A stretch of DNA of 64,000 nucleotides, taken from assembly GCA_003427395.1 (NCBI GenBank), contig BFEA01000199.1, positions 2,006,752-2,070,751 on the forward strand, read 5' to 3'. Below, in pieces: positions 1 through 9,434 of the stretch. The notes beneath the pieces are model-generated. The model was not told the DNA's origin. It was given only the letters and a program-made list of their open reading frames with translations, and ran no database searches. This DNA is from Chara braunii (lineage: Eukaryota; Streptophyta; Charophyceae; Charales; Characeae). Made by a program: the position numbers and the translations under genes. The number at the start of each line of letters is the position of its first letter. The first letter of the stretch is position 1.

Positions 1-30
1 GTCGGTGAAACTCCGACGAAACAGTTTGTC
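1..30 (+). ncRNA. 3' part of a hammerhead ribozyme, cut by the window edge
   Basis: The first bases read as stem II of a hammerhead (GTCGG, loop TGAAACT, CCGAC), followed directly by the conserved GAAA and then CAGTTTGTCA. The CUGAUGA box would lie just outside the window. About 95 bp from here are repeated directly at about 200-318, so this is one unit of a ribozyme-bearing direct repeat. Confidence 0.6.
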
Positions 31-87
31 ACAGCCCCTCGTTTGTTGTCCTCTTCTCTCTCTCTGCCAACGGTTTACCGGGCAGTT

Positions 88-117
88 CTGTTTGTCGGAG
101 TTTCACCGACTCATCAT
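88..117 (-). ncRNA. degenerate hammerhead in antisense orientation
   Basis: On the minus strand this reads (A)TGATGA, stem II GTCGG-TGAAACT-CCGAC, then AAACAG. The first base of CUGAUGA is changed and the G of GAAA is missing, so it should be inactive. It is an inverted copy of the same ribozyme found at 1-30 and 164-229. Confidence 0.5.
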
Positions 118-163
118 ATATATATCACTTACAGTGTAATTAATGAGTTAGGGGATTCTGTGC

Positions 164-229
164 AGACTGTTGAGGGTTCAGCCTCCTCCTGATGAGTCAG
201 TCGGTGAAACTCCGACGACGAAACAGTTT
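164..229 (+). ncRNA. type III hammerhead ribozyme, complete fold
   Basis: All core elements are visible. Stem III pairs AGACTGT (164-170) with ACAGTTT (223-229), including one G-U pair. The cleavage-site nucleotide is T171 (GUU). Stem I is a closed hairpin, GAGG (172-175) with CCTC (185-188). The box CTGATGA is 189-195. Stem II is 196-219 with loop TGAAACT and one bulged A199. GAAA is 220-223. Predicted cleavage falls between 171 and 172. Type III hammerheads are known from plant retrozymes. No primer site or polypurine tract was recognised here, so retrozyme identity is an inference. Confidence 0.75.
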
Positions 230-291
230 TTTGTCACACAGCCCCTCGTTTGTTGTCCTCTTCTCCCTCTTCTCCCTCCCTCTCTGCCTAG

Positions 292-378
292 TACGGTTTA
301 CCGTAGGCACTTCTGTTTGACGACATATAGAATATACCTACATATAAATCGTCAAACAGAGCTGCCCGGTAAACCGTA
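292..378. repeat. imperfect fold-back repeat
   Basis: Left arm 292-323 and right arm 348-378 are inverted copies sharing TACGGTTTACCG and TCTGTTTGACGA, with a 2-nt insertion and a short mismatch, around a 24-nt AT-rich loop. The arm sequence also occurs at 72-95 next to the antisense hammerhead. The fold-back is therefore built from the same ribozyme-associated repeat. Confidence 0.7.
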
Positions 379-400
379 GCATATATATATATATCGTCAC

Positions 401-545
401 AAAGTTTTTTTTTTTTTTCGAGGAGACATACTAGTTTGCTCGAATTCGACCGATCAATCATAGGACGGACGGCACGCATACATCCATTCACAAAACGCAG
501 AAAGCGACCGCGGCCTCACCATACTCAAAAAGAGTCCTCATCGTA
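401..545. other. no feature recognised
   Basis: A short T-run (406-418) is followed by ordinary mixed sequence. No coding or structural signal is seen. Confidence 0.5.
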
Positions 546-711
546 GACTCTAGAGCTCACTCAGATCGACAGAAATTATTCAGAATACGCGAAAAAAAAT
601 TAACGTCGTTCATAAAAACGCTGCCTCCAGGATAAGACTCAAGAGCTCACTCAGATCGACAAAAATTATTCAGAATACGGGAAAATTAACGTCGTTCATT
701 AAAACGCTGCC
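546..711. repeat. 90-bp tandem duplication
   Basis: Two copies start at 546 and 636. Both contain GAGCTCACTCAGATCGACA, then ATTATTCAGAATACG, then TTAACGTCGTTCAT and AAAACGCTGCC. The copies differ by a few substitutions and by A-run length. The origin is unknown. Confidence 0.8.
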
Positions 712-1185
712 CCTACATCCGAGGACGGGTTAATCCACGAGCCGTTCCGCAAACACCCGCGTCATATGATGTAAGAAAGCTCAANAAAAAAAAAAAAAAA
801 AAAAGCTCGTCGACGATTTCCGCAAACCCGTCTTATTGATCTTACACCCCCTTCTACTACAATCCTCTCCAGATCATCTCCGGCCATCCATTCCTCCCCT
901 CTTCGACTCTTTCACTCTTCATCTCCCCACGCTCTTCAATACCCCTTCCGCACCCTTTTCAATACCCCATCCACACCCTTCTTTTCTGACAAAATATGTC
1001 AGAACGCATTTCGAATTTCAAAGGACTTGCCGCCGTCACTTTCCAAAGTACAATGAACCTGGACTTCCTTCTTCCTCCATTCAGAAGAACCCGGACTTCC
1101 CTTCCGCCATTCAGAAGGGAACACAGCTCGTTTACAACGAACGGCTAAGTCCAATGATGCCAACCACTGCAGCGTCGAATCTTTT
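712..1185. other. 3' flank of RPS15
   Basis: This stretch contains an A-run starting at the N at 785 and a C/T-rich block (840-990). Open frames here look compositional, not genic. It presumably includes the 3' UTR of the minus-strand ribosomal protein gene. No terminator or polyadenylation signal can be called with confidence. Confidence 0.4.
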
Positions 1186-1644
1186 TCACTTCAGAGGAAT
1201 GAAGCGAGAAGAGTGGGTAGCACCAATCCCGGGCCGTCCGTGCTTCACAGGTTTGTAGGTGATGGAAAACTCCGCAAGATAGTGGCCAATCATTTCAGGC
1301 TTGATTTCCACCTGATTGAAGGTCTTCCCGTTGTACACGCCGATGATGGTGCCAATCATCTCGGGAACGACGATCATATTCCTAAGGTGGGTTCTGACGG
1401 GCTCTGGCTTCTCCCCAGGCGGAGCCTCGCGCCGCGCCTTGCGAAGCTTCTTGATGAGCGCCAAGGGCTTCCTCTTCAGACCACGTTGAAACCTTCTTCT
1501 AGCCCGCGCATGGAACAGCTGCACGAGCTCATCCGTGCTCATGTCAAGGAGGGCATCGAGATCGACGCCCCTGTACGAGAACTTCTTAAACGTACGCTTC
1601 TTGGGCTGGGACACGGCCGGCTCTGCTCCGCCAACGTCAGCCAT
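1186..1644 (-). CDS. RPS15: cytosolic 40S ribosomal protein S15 (uS19)
   Basis: A complete 152-residue uS19-family protein of the small subunit, which sits at the head of the 40S particle near the decoding and A-site region. The N-terminus ([20 protein letters not shown]) is followed by the conserved [14 protein letters not shown] block. Then come the basic [10 protein letters not shown] helix, the [20 protein letters not shown] core, [20 protein letters not shown] and the C-terminal [18 protein letters not shown]. Length and termini match plant RPS15. The start has a strong context (CACCATGGC). The upstream minus strand is a pyrimidine tract, (TC)n at 1693-1714, like the 5' UTRs of ribosomal protein genes. 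One oddity is His at a position (LFHARARRR) where plants usually have Pro or Ser. There is no intron, no A-tail on the minus-strand 3' side and no damage, so it could be an expressed single-exon gene or a young intact retrocopy. Confidence 0.95.
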   Translation of the reverse strand: MADVGGAEPAVSQPKKRTFKKFSYRGVDLDALLDMSTDELVQLFHARARRRFQRGLKRKPLALIKKLRKARREAPPGEKPEPVRTHLRNMIVVPEMIGTIIGVYNGKTFNQVEIKPEMIGHYLAEFSITYKPVKHGRPGIGATHSSRFIPLK

Positions 1645-1692
1645 GGTGATTCAACTGGAAGCGCAGCTGGAGTCAAGGAGATGGAACAAGCA

Positions 1693-1810
1693 AGAGAGAG
1701 AGAGAGAGAGAGAGAAAGAAACAGAAAGAATCCAGCGAACGGCGGAATATGAACACTACGGTAGTGACCGCGCCCTTGAAGGGTTTTTTTTTTTTTTTTT
1801 TTTTTTTTTT
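1693..1810. repeat. simple repeats upstream of RPS15
   Basis: A (GA)n tract lies at 1693-1714 and a 27-base T-run at 1784-1810. On the gene's strand the first is a TC-rich leader, plausibly part of the 5' UTR. The second reads as an A-run further upstream. Confidence 0.85.
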
Positions 1811-2522
1811 CCCTGCAAGGTTTCGGCCAGCCGTCGATGATAGAGAACTGCTAACCAGCCGTGGATCAGGTATGAATGTTAATGTTTCGCCTCGAGCGGG
1901 GGAAATGCCGCAACGACGGCCTCCGCGGCGCCTTCCTGGGCGGGAAAGGCATATCGTCACGAAGTTATCAGAGCGCAAAAGCGAAAAATTTTATTTATTT
2001 GTTTATTTACTTATTTATCAATTCATTTTTTAGCTTTTTTTTTTCACGCATAAATCGAGAAATGGTCCAAAATTTTTTGCTTCTTACTTACAACTCCCCC
2101 TGGATGTAGTTGAGCGGCGGCTGCTTTTATTTGGACGACATATATATTATATTATATTATCAATTAATCACGCCCTCTCAGGAGAGAGTGGTGCGGCGAT
2201 GCCCTTTGTCCTCCTCGACTGTGGGGGGGCTATGAAGTGCCGCCGCCATTAGGTTGGTGTGCATTTGTCAGCGGTCGCTTGGATGTTTGTCGATCTCCGT
2301 CCTACGGCAGTAGATAGGAGATCAAGGGAGCAAAGCGATGGAGAAAACGAATGGTGGGAGCAGGAGGAAGGGAGAGGGACTGCTCACCAACCAACCCCTG
2401 CCTGCCCCTCGCACAGAAATAAACTACGTGGGGGGAAGACGAGGAGCAGAGAGTCACGGAGGGAAATGTTGAAGCTATGCCGCGATGGCATCGTGTATGG
2501 ACAGGAAACTCACCTCGACCGA
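1811..2522. other. upstream flank of RPS15, no gene recognised
   Basis: AT-rich stretches (1985-2060, and TATATTATATTATATTATC near 2141-2161) alternate with mixed sequence. The promoter of the minus-strand RPS15 should lie here. No specific element can be supported. Confidence 0.35.
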
Positions 2523-2785
2523 TCTCCTCCCCACGTTTCCACACTTCTAAAGAAAGGTGGGCCTGGCGCTACACCTTTCTAGCTCCTCCCCACGTTTCCA
2601 CATTACTAAAGAAAGGTGGGCCTGGCTCTACATATGCTATGGGACCAATTGGGCATGAGACATGTTATGGAACCATAATTGGTTTGATGACCGAAAAAAA
2701 AAAAAAGGCTATGGGACCACCGGTGCATGTAGACATGTTATGGAACCATAATTTGTTTGATGACATTAAAAAAAAAAAAAAAGAG
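2523..2785. repeat. two adjacent short tandem duplications with A-tails
   Basis: A 59-bp unit containing CTCCTCCCCACGTTTCCACA and AAAGAAAGGTGGGCCTGGC occurs twice (about 2523-2640). It is followed by two copies (about 2636-2706 and 2707-2784) of a 70-bp unit containing GCTATGGGACCA and GACATGTTATGGAACCATAA. Each of the latter ends in a run of 12-15 A. The A-tails suggest retroposed units, but the origin is unknown. Confidence 0.75.
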
Positions 2786-2866
2786 TGGGACTTCTTCTGG
2801 ACATGGGACTGCAATCTCGTTCCTGGCGGTGTAACTTGTTTTGTCTGACGGTACAAGTGAGACTCT

Positions 2867-4459
2867 GGGCCTCTTTAGACACTCCTTGGGGACCCGAAAT
2901 CCACAAAGACGTGATCGTTTCACCTATCCTCGGGGATGATTTTCCAAAAATAAAGTGAAAACGCCACAAGGAAATCGTCCTTGTGGCTCCAGCCAATTCT
3001 TCCTAATCCCCAAGGGACCTCCCGACGTCCCTTGGAGAACAAGGACGCACGATATTCGGAGCGGCGAAGGCATGCGTCGACGCGGAGTTTCGTTTTGAGG
3101 GTGACGTGGTCCGCCTGACGGCAGCACGGACATCCCTGCCCTCCGCCCTCGCGACGGTAACCCAACGGCTCCAAACGGTCATCAATGGCTTGGGCCTCCG
3201 CTCGCCGGTTTCGTGGTCGCCGGCCAAACGTCGTTGTGTTTTCTGCGCGGGCAGATCGTCCTCAATATTTCTGAGCGTCGCCACGTTCTTCGACGATGCA
3301 AGTGTTTTTTGCATATAAGATCGTCATTTTCGTCGTTGTCATCACGTGCTGCTTGTCGACGTACACTCCCGCCTCTGCTGTCCACGACGACTTTCTTCAG
3401 TGGATAGTCGGCCTCTGACCCCGCATTGCTGTCCTGTCCGTGGCCCTTTCATGGCCGACCTGCATCACAGGCTGTCTCTGCTACTCCTCATCATCGTGCT
3501 GGTTGTGATCGCTGTCCTCTTCGACGTGTATTTCCTCGGCGGGCTTCCTGTCTCGGCTCGCAAATGAAGATCTTCGAAGAAGGGCGACAAGATGGAGTGA
3601 CGACTGACCAACGGCAGACCGGTAGGCACGACAGCAGGATTGAGCAATCGACAACGTATTGCAGGGTCTGCGGGCAACCAAGCATACGACCCGATGTTGT
3701 ACGCTCACCTGCCTTCGCATGAGATTCCCCTGCCGCGGCGTCGCTCGCGGAAGCACTCCGCAACCCAACGTGAAGCACAGGTGAATGCCAGCCTCCGACG
3801 TCGCCACTACGTCAGGGAGTTCATGCCGACCTCGCGTCAATGCCCTGTGTCTACGCGCACACAACTGCGCCTCCATTCGTCCCAGCGCCCTCTCCTGCCG
3901 AAATCGAAGAACAACGGTGAACACGGCCGCCGCCACGACCGCCCGCTCAAGAGGTGTCAACACCGCACGTCCACCCTCTTCGTCGTCGTCCATAGCCGCA
4001 ACCTCCACACGGATCCGTCCGTCCACTGTCGTATGTGTCGTCCTTCCACACGGCAGATCACAAGCCGAAGACGTCTGACGAAGCTGCCGCTTTTCTTTGG
4101 ATGTAGTCCTCCCGACGAAAATGTGTACGACAGCGCACTCCACGTGGAAGAAGGTCGACGGCGATGGACTCCAGCGAGGACGCCAATGCATTCACAGCGG
4201 TAGGTGGGAGGAAGGGACGGCACCGCCGCGCCCGGTTCAGCACTACACCTTCTTCGCGCCGCCTGCCGAACGTCGTTGTCCTCGTCGCTGCCGTCATTTG
4301 AAATTCGAATTTCGGACGTCGAGGCCCCCTGCTTGTATTTGTCCCATGGATCGCCCGATGCCCTTTCCCGCCAAATGACGTTGGACCACACAGCATCCAC
4401 ACGGACAAGGAAAATTCCTTGTGGCTCAAGGAACTCATAAGGAGTGTCTAACGAGGCCC
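2867..4459. mobile_element. 1.6-kb TIR DNA transposon, PIF/Harbinger-like ends
   Basis: Terminal inverted repeats of 21 nt with one mismatch lie at 2867-2887 and 4439-4459, starting GGGCCTC and continuing TTAGACACTCCTT. The element is flanked by the 3-bp direct repeat TCT (2864-2866 and 4460-4462). Subterminal palindromes are present, for example CCACAAGGA...TCCTTGTGG at 2964-2986. GGGCC-type ends with a 3-bp target duplication are typical of PIF/Harbinger, although that family usually duplicates TWA. The interior is GC-rich with one long minus-strand frame. Superfamily assignment is tentative. Confidence 0.7.
3481..4191 (-). CDS. hypothetical ORF inside the TIR element
   Basis: An open frame of 236 codons lies on the minus strand inside the TIR element. 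Its centre (MDDDEEGGRAVLTPLERAVV, then an Arg-rich stretch) resembles the acidic then Arg-rich start seen in some Harbinger nuclease proteins. No catalytic DDE motif is visible. The region is GC-rich and open in several frames at once, so the frame may be compositional. It could be the remnant of a transposase N-terminus or no gene at all. Confidence 0.3.
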   Translation of the reverse strand: MHWRPRWSPSPSTFFHVECAVVHIFVGRTTSKEKRQLRQTSSACDLPCGRTTHTTVDGRIRVEVAAMDDDEEGGRAVLTPLERAVVAAAVFTVVLRFRQERALGRMEAQLCARRHRALTRGRHELPDVVATSEAGIHLCFTLGCGVLPRATPRQGNLMRRQVSVQHRVVCLVARRPCNTLSIAQSCCRAYRSAVGQSSLHLVALLRRSSFASRDRKPAEEIHVEEDSDHNQHDDEE

Positions 4460-4534
4460 TCTGTTTTATATATGATATTTGGGCACGGTGTGGTCATCAG
4501 CATTTTCGAGAATGATAGTCGGTTATTGTTTTTT

Positions 4535-4595
4535 TGTCGAAGTGGTCGCGGATGTCCCTGTGGTGTTTTTTCCCTGTAGGTTGAAGGTTCGAATC
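4535..4595 (+). repeat. possible tRNA-derived SINE head (A and B boxes)
   Basis: TGTCGAAGTGG at 4535-4545 resembles a pol III A box. GGTTCGAATC at 4586-4595 is a near-perfect B box, at the spacing expected in a tRNA-like promoter. No acceptor stem or cloverleaf is apparent, so a SINE fragment is more likely than a tRNA gene. No tail was identified. Confidence 0.35.
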
Positions 4596-5103
4596 TTTTA
4601 GCTAGTTTTTCTATAAGCCCTCACACGCCCATGGGGGCAAAAGGCATGAAGCATAAAATACGTTGAAGAATCAATACCCGGACGATTGATTCTTACTCTT
4701 TCTTTATTTACTCCTAGCCACAAGTCATCCGCGTATTTTGCCACATAGGTGGGTTCGGTCCTCCAAGGCCCGTTAGGACTCTCTTTAACCTGCTCATGGC
4801 TAGATCACTCAGTTTCGGGTCAAATTGATACAACTAGTCTCCATTTTTTGCATTGTATTAAGAAATGGGCATTGCGGTAGCTGGTGAAATTATTTTTAGT
4901 TCCTTTGGCATAACGGCGATTTGAAGTGTGGTCTGGTCGACGATTCTTTGGAAGGTCTTGAGATCGAGTTCTTTGGGTCTCGTTCGACACCATTTTCACT
5001 CAAGGGTTAAAGGAAAATTCTTCGTTCGACCTCACCCTAACGTGGCCACGGAGTTGTTTCTCAAGTGCCCGCCCTCGAAACTCGAGTGCGGCCAGGGCAA
5101 AAT
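4596..5103. other. no feature recognised
   Basis: Mixed sequence with no convincing open frame, repeat or RNA gene. Confidence 0.4.
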
Positions 5104-5152
5104 CGCACTTGAACTCAAGGTACCTCTCTGGGGAACCTTGAGTTCAAGTGCG
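5104..5152. repeat. perfect 18-bp inverted repeat (hairpin)
   Basis: CGCACTTGAACTCAAGGT (5104-5121) and its exact reverse complement (5135-5152) flank a 13-nt loop. Related CAAGTGC/CTCAAG words recur in the flanks (5060-5290), suggesting a local family of these words. Function is unknown. Confidence 0.9.
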
Positions 5153-6202
5153 AACGGATACTTCCAACACTCCAAGTGGGGCTTTTTTTCTTCTTTTTTT
5201 TTTCCAGCAGGCCATCCTGGTCCAGGATTGGTCAAGTCGTGGAGTTCGGTTTCAAGTGCAGCCTGTTCAAGGGTTTCCTCAAGTGTACATAGAACCATAA
5301 ATTGAGTAAGTGTAAATTAATTACATGTTCTCGTCTAGTGCACGCTTGAAACTCAATTATTTTCAAGTGGTGCCGAATGAGGCCCTTTTTAGGGTAGTCT
5401 TTATTTTCTGTAAAGTCCTATTTGGTTTTGATGTCACCAAAGGTTTAAGTTCTCTTTCCAACCTTTTTCGCAGGACTATTGTCTTAAACCACAAGTACAC
5501 GTCCCCAGCCTTGCAGTCCGAAACTTGTTGCCACAAGAAAACGAGGCCCAAACATCAAACATTGGGCCCATTATTGATAATTCGATCGGCGGGTACGTTT
5601 TCGTTTTGCGCCTCCAGAATTTGAGGTGTCAAACCCGAGGCTTGGTGCCCATGCACTGATGCTTTAACCCAAAAAAAACGTACGTACGTTCTATTCAACT
5701 TACCTCTCAAAATCGGGTCCTCAGAAATCGCTGATTGTTTTTTCAAATAGAACGTACCATAAAATATAATGTACGTACATTGTATTCAAAGTTTTTGCAA
5801 ATATTGAATTTTCAAAAAAATCCTAGGCTACCAAAGTGGCCCCGGGCAGACTTGCCCGGCTTGGCCAAAAAATAAATAAATATATATATATATTAGAAAA
5901 TAAAACAAAAAATATATATATTTTTTATTACATTTGGTAAGGAATTTCTTTTTTTGTGTAAAAAAAAACATTATCATCTTTTATTAGGGCCCAGTGCCCA
6001 AGGTCAGAAAAACAATTGTACAGGTTTCAGATTCAGGGGAAGTTAGGTCTCCAATGTACTTCATGAGGTGGAGTTCCTCCCCTGTGACAGCTCAATGAAA
6101 AGTTAAAGAAAATCCTAATGCTAACAAACAACCACAGAAAATTACATTTCGTAATCTAGCAAGTAAGTTTTTAAAGGGAAAAAAAAAAGTAGACGAGTTG
6201 AT
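5153..6202. other. non-coding, AT-rich, short inverted repeats
   Basis: GTACGTTCTATT (5684-5695) is inverted at 5746-5757. Alternating ACGT and TA runs occur near 5678-5690 and 5880-5925. The stretch CTAGGCTACC...GGCCCCGGGC (5822-5850) is similar to one near 20370-20395. No gene is seen. The lower end abuts the 3' end of the LINE fragment. Confidence 0.5.
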
Positions 6203-6860
6203 CTACTGTAGGAAAGAGCCGAATTGGAAATCTCCGGTACAGGCATCAATACATGTCAAGGAGGGATTGCAGGCCCAATGACGGTGAAACCACTTGACCC
6301 CAGCACGCAAGTTTCGTCTTTGGCTAATCTTTTTGCTCCAATCCAAGCAGATGATATGCCGTAGGTCGGTCTTCACTCGATGAAGTACTTGCTGAACCGA
6401 AGGAGGCTCATCATTTCTAACCACTGCGTTACGGTGCCGCCATATATGCCACAAAACTGTTGCCCTAATGGTTTCATATACATAAGTTTGTGGTTTTGTA
6501 AAAAACAATAGTGCAGTACCTAGAGGAATGGCATCCTTGGACTAGAGGTCCCCGTGATGATGAGGGAGGAGAGCAACATTTTTTAGTATTGTCCACACTT
6601 CTCGAGCGTATTTGCATGTAACTCAAATGTGTTGTTGGTCTTCCACCAGATGTCCTGTGGAGCAAACTGTGCAAAAAGGGTAGTTTTTTTTTCCGTCGAC
6701 GATACAAAAAAGCAGCAGTGGGAGTAACATTGTGCATAATCAGCCAAAGTAAACTTGCATGTTTTGCTACTGTTAGGGTGGGTAGAATACACCAAAAAGC
6801 AGTGAGTTTGACTTGGGAGAGTTGAATCCCTAGTTGTCGCCATTTAGTCATGGCGCCGCT
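6203..6860 (-). pseudogene. 3' end of an L1-like LINE ORF2 (C-terminal domain)
   Basis: On the minus strand two overlapping frames carry the region after the RT thumb of plant-type L1 ORF2. The motif SLLWLIMHNVTPTAAFLYRR is followed, after a frameshift, by the zinc-finger-like segment TFELHANTLEKCGQ. The final module RATVLWHIWRHRNAVVRNDE, typical of LINE C-termini, comes next. It lacks RT and endonuclease. Orientation and content fit the missing 3' end of the LINE at 14.43-19.16 kb, with about 7.5 kb of other DNA in between. Frameshifted and inactive. Confidence 0.7.
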
Positions 6861-8599
6861 GTCGAGTGCATCGGTCCGGCACCGCACCAGGGCAGCGCGG
6901 GACCCTCCCAGCCGCGTCACGCAGGAGTTGGTTTAAATCCTTCGTCGCAAATAATACATGTGGAGCTTCCTTAAGCCGCTCCGGCCAAGTGCGCCAGCCT
7001 TACCTCTCGCGAGCCCCTACGACGGGATAGGGTCTGCGCGAGGCACGACTTACCTACACCTTACGAGAGCTNTCACCTCCCTTTGGTGGGCGTATCCCCG
7101 CCGAGCTACCAGTCCACAATACAAAAGCTAATCAGTTGCAATCGCAGAGGTGGACCAGCCGAGGGCGTTTCTCGTTCGCTGTAGCATAGGGGGTACGCGC
7201 GGTAATACGCCTCTATCGGACCCGCACGCGAATTGGCATCTTGGGGGGCTGAGGTCCCAAGCGCAACCCATCGTCGGTCGACTAGGACGCATCCCACGCA
7301 CCACGCGCACTCCACTTTACGTACACACATACAAATAAAACAACACATATACGAAACGACACAACACAAACAACACGACAATGCACCTAGCCCCTCGGTA
7401 GCCAACCCATAACTTTCCAATGCGAAAATCAAACAGGCGTAGCGCATGAGACTTAGTATAAAACCGCGCGGACGCAGGGCTAACTCGTATCGACTCGCAA
7501 TGCAAGCGTACGCAAGCGGTCGTAAAGATGACGTACTATGTAGTACCCATACTTACGCGGCCCTCGTTAATCTCGAGGGTCGCGTTCGACACTCAAGTAT
7601 CGGCTGACACGCGCTTTGAAGGTTAATCTCTCGACGCTGGACAACCGGCATGCGCGGTTGAAGACCACACCCTCTTCTGCACCCTGTGCAGAGGGGTTGA
7701 GTAGACAGCTTTAAGCTGTCGTGGCGGTCGAACATCAAGGGGTTTGACTTTGACGGCTGCCACGGACTATAACGTCCAACTATAAAAACTCCAAAGAGCA
7801 AAAGATAACAGAGGGTCTTCCTTTCCTCTCAAGCCATAATCCGGTTAACCCTTATGCACAATTGCAGTAGGCCTCTCGAATACTCAGGGCACTTATAAAT
7901 ATATAAGGATTAGCTATATAGGACGATCACTTCTCACAGTCACAGTGGGGCTCCTTTCAGCTATATAAGTATGTAATCGCAGGCAATCACATCCAGGGTC
8001 CGAACCACAACCATACCTGCAATCACATCAACGAGTCAAATCAACAGCCCACGCGCTACACAGAGTCAACCCCAACCACCTTCGACACTCATACCCCTCG
8101 CTTTAGCCATGCAAGCCCCAAACCTCCTGTCCAACCAACCTTAATTAAAATACTCAGTACCTTTGTTAAATGGCCATTCAATAAAAGTCCGGGTGAAACC
8201 TTAATGAAACAACGAAATCACCAGGGCTAAAGCCTTTTAGGTTGAGTGTGGAGGGAGAGTTGAAATTGAGTAGACCGACGAATCGGCAACCGACCTGTTA
8301 TCAGTGATAACAGAAAGTGATCCTCAAGGGATAAAGCTGGATCTAGCCCTAAACTTGGATCAAATGATCAAAAAGACCTGTAACACACGGCAGACCAATC
8401 CCCAAGCTAAGATCATAAGTATATGGAGAATACAACTCCATAATACATCCTCACTTAAAATCTTCTTATAAGCTAAACCTAAGTCTACTTTTAAGCCAGT
8501 GCTTAAGCCAAAGGTAGACCAACTGCAGAATCTCCCATATTCTGGGTGGATCGCCTGAATCACCACCTGTCAAAATATAATCTATCTTCTCTAAACTAA

Positions 8600-9240
8600 G
8601 AAAATTTCGGCAGCGCTTCCCGTAGGAAAAATGTCTTTCCAGAATTCATATAAGCCCAGATATGAGAGCAGAAATAATCTCTAACTCCTGGAAAGTCAAA
8701 GTTTGTCTAACTCCCTGAATTAGTAGAAATTTTGGCAGCACTTCCTTTAGAAAGGGAGACTTTCCAGATTTATACTAAGTCAGATATGAACTCAAAAGAC
8801 AACTTGGGTTCAACTTAGACAAGATTTAACTAACTCCTTAGTTTTGTAGAAATTTCGGCAGCACTCCCTCTAGAAAAGTACTTTCCCAAAATTTATACAA
8901 AACGAGGTCCAAAATTTGAGAATAACTTTGACTTCTTAAAGTCCAATTTTGTCTAACTCCCTGAATTAGTAAAAATTTGGGCAACACTCCCTTTAGAAAA
9001 GGAGACTTTCCAGATTCCTACTAAGCCAGATATATGAAAAAGACAAGTTGAACTCGGAAAAGTCAAAAGTTAACTAACTCCTTGGATTTGTAGAAATTTT
9101 GGCAGCGTTTCCCGTAGGAAAAGTAGCTTGCCAAGATTTATACAAAGCCAAGTATAAAAAAAAGATCTCAGAAAATGCAAGAATTGACTTAAGTAAAAAA
9201 AATTATTACAGAAACTGCAGGAATTGACACTAACTCCTAT
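8600..9240. repeat. about 122-bp tandem repeat, 5 copies
   Basis: Units start at about 8600, 8726, 8849, 8972 and 9093. Each begins GAAATTTYGGCAGC with a TTCC and TAGRAAA block, then a CTTTCC word, a variable middle and a CTAACTCC...TTAGT or TTTGT end. Within each unit the TAGRAAA...TTTCC segment can form a small hairpin. Copies are clearly diverged, so this is an old array. Confidence 0.85.
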
Positions 9241-9434
9241 GACTCTAGCACGTGGTGAACAACTAAAGCAACTACTTATAATACTGAAACCCCAACAGAC
9301 TAACCATCCCATCCAGTCACATGCAAACCAAACCACGAATGTAAATACTCTCACCATCCCAAATTCATTCCATATAGATAGTTCATGAATCTTCAAGTCC
9401 TTGAATCCTTATACCCATCTTACATAAGACATAG

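Noticed and set aside
785-804. Poly-A tail of a retroposed RPS15 copy
   Set aside because: The A-run is on the plus strand; a retrocopy of the minus-strand gene would leave T here.
836-1258. 140-codon plus-strand frame
   Set aside because: Pyrimidine-rich composition and overlap with RPS15 on the other strand; no domain.
1213-1752. 179-codon plus-strand frame over RPS15
   Set aside because: Antisense shadow of the RPS15 coding region.
4535-4595. A functional tRNA gene
   Set aside because: A and B boxes are present but no acceptor or anticodon stem can be drawn; kept only as a possible SINE head.
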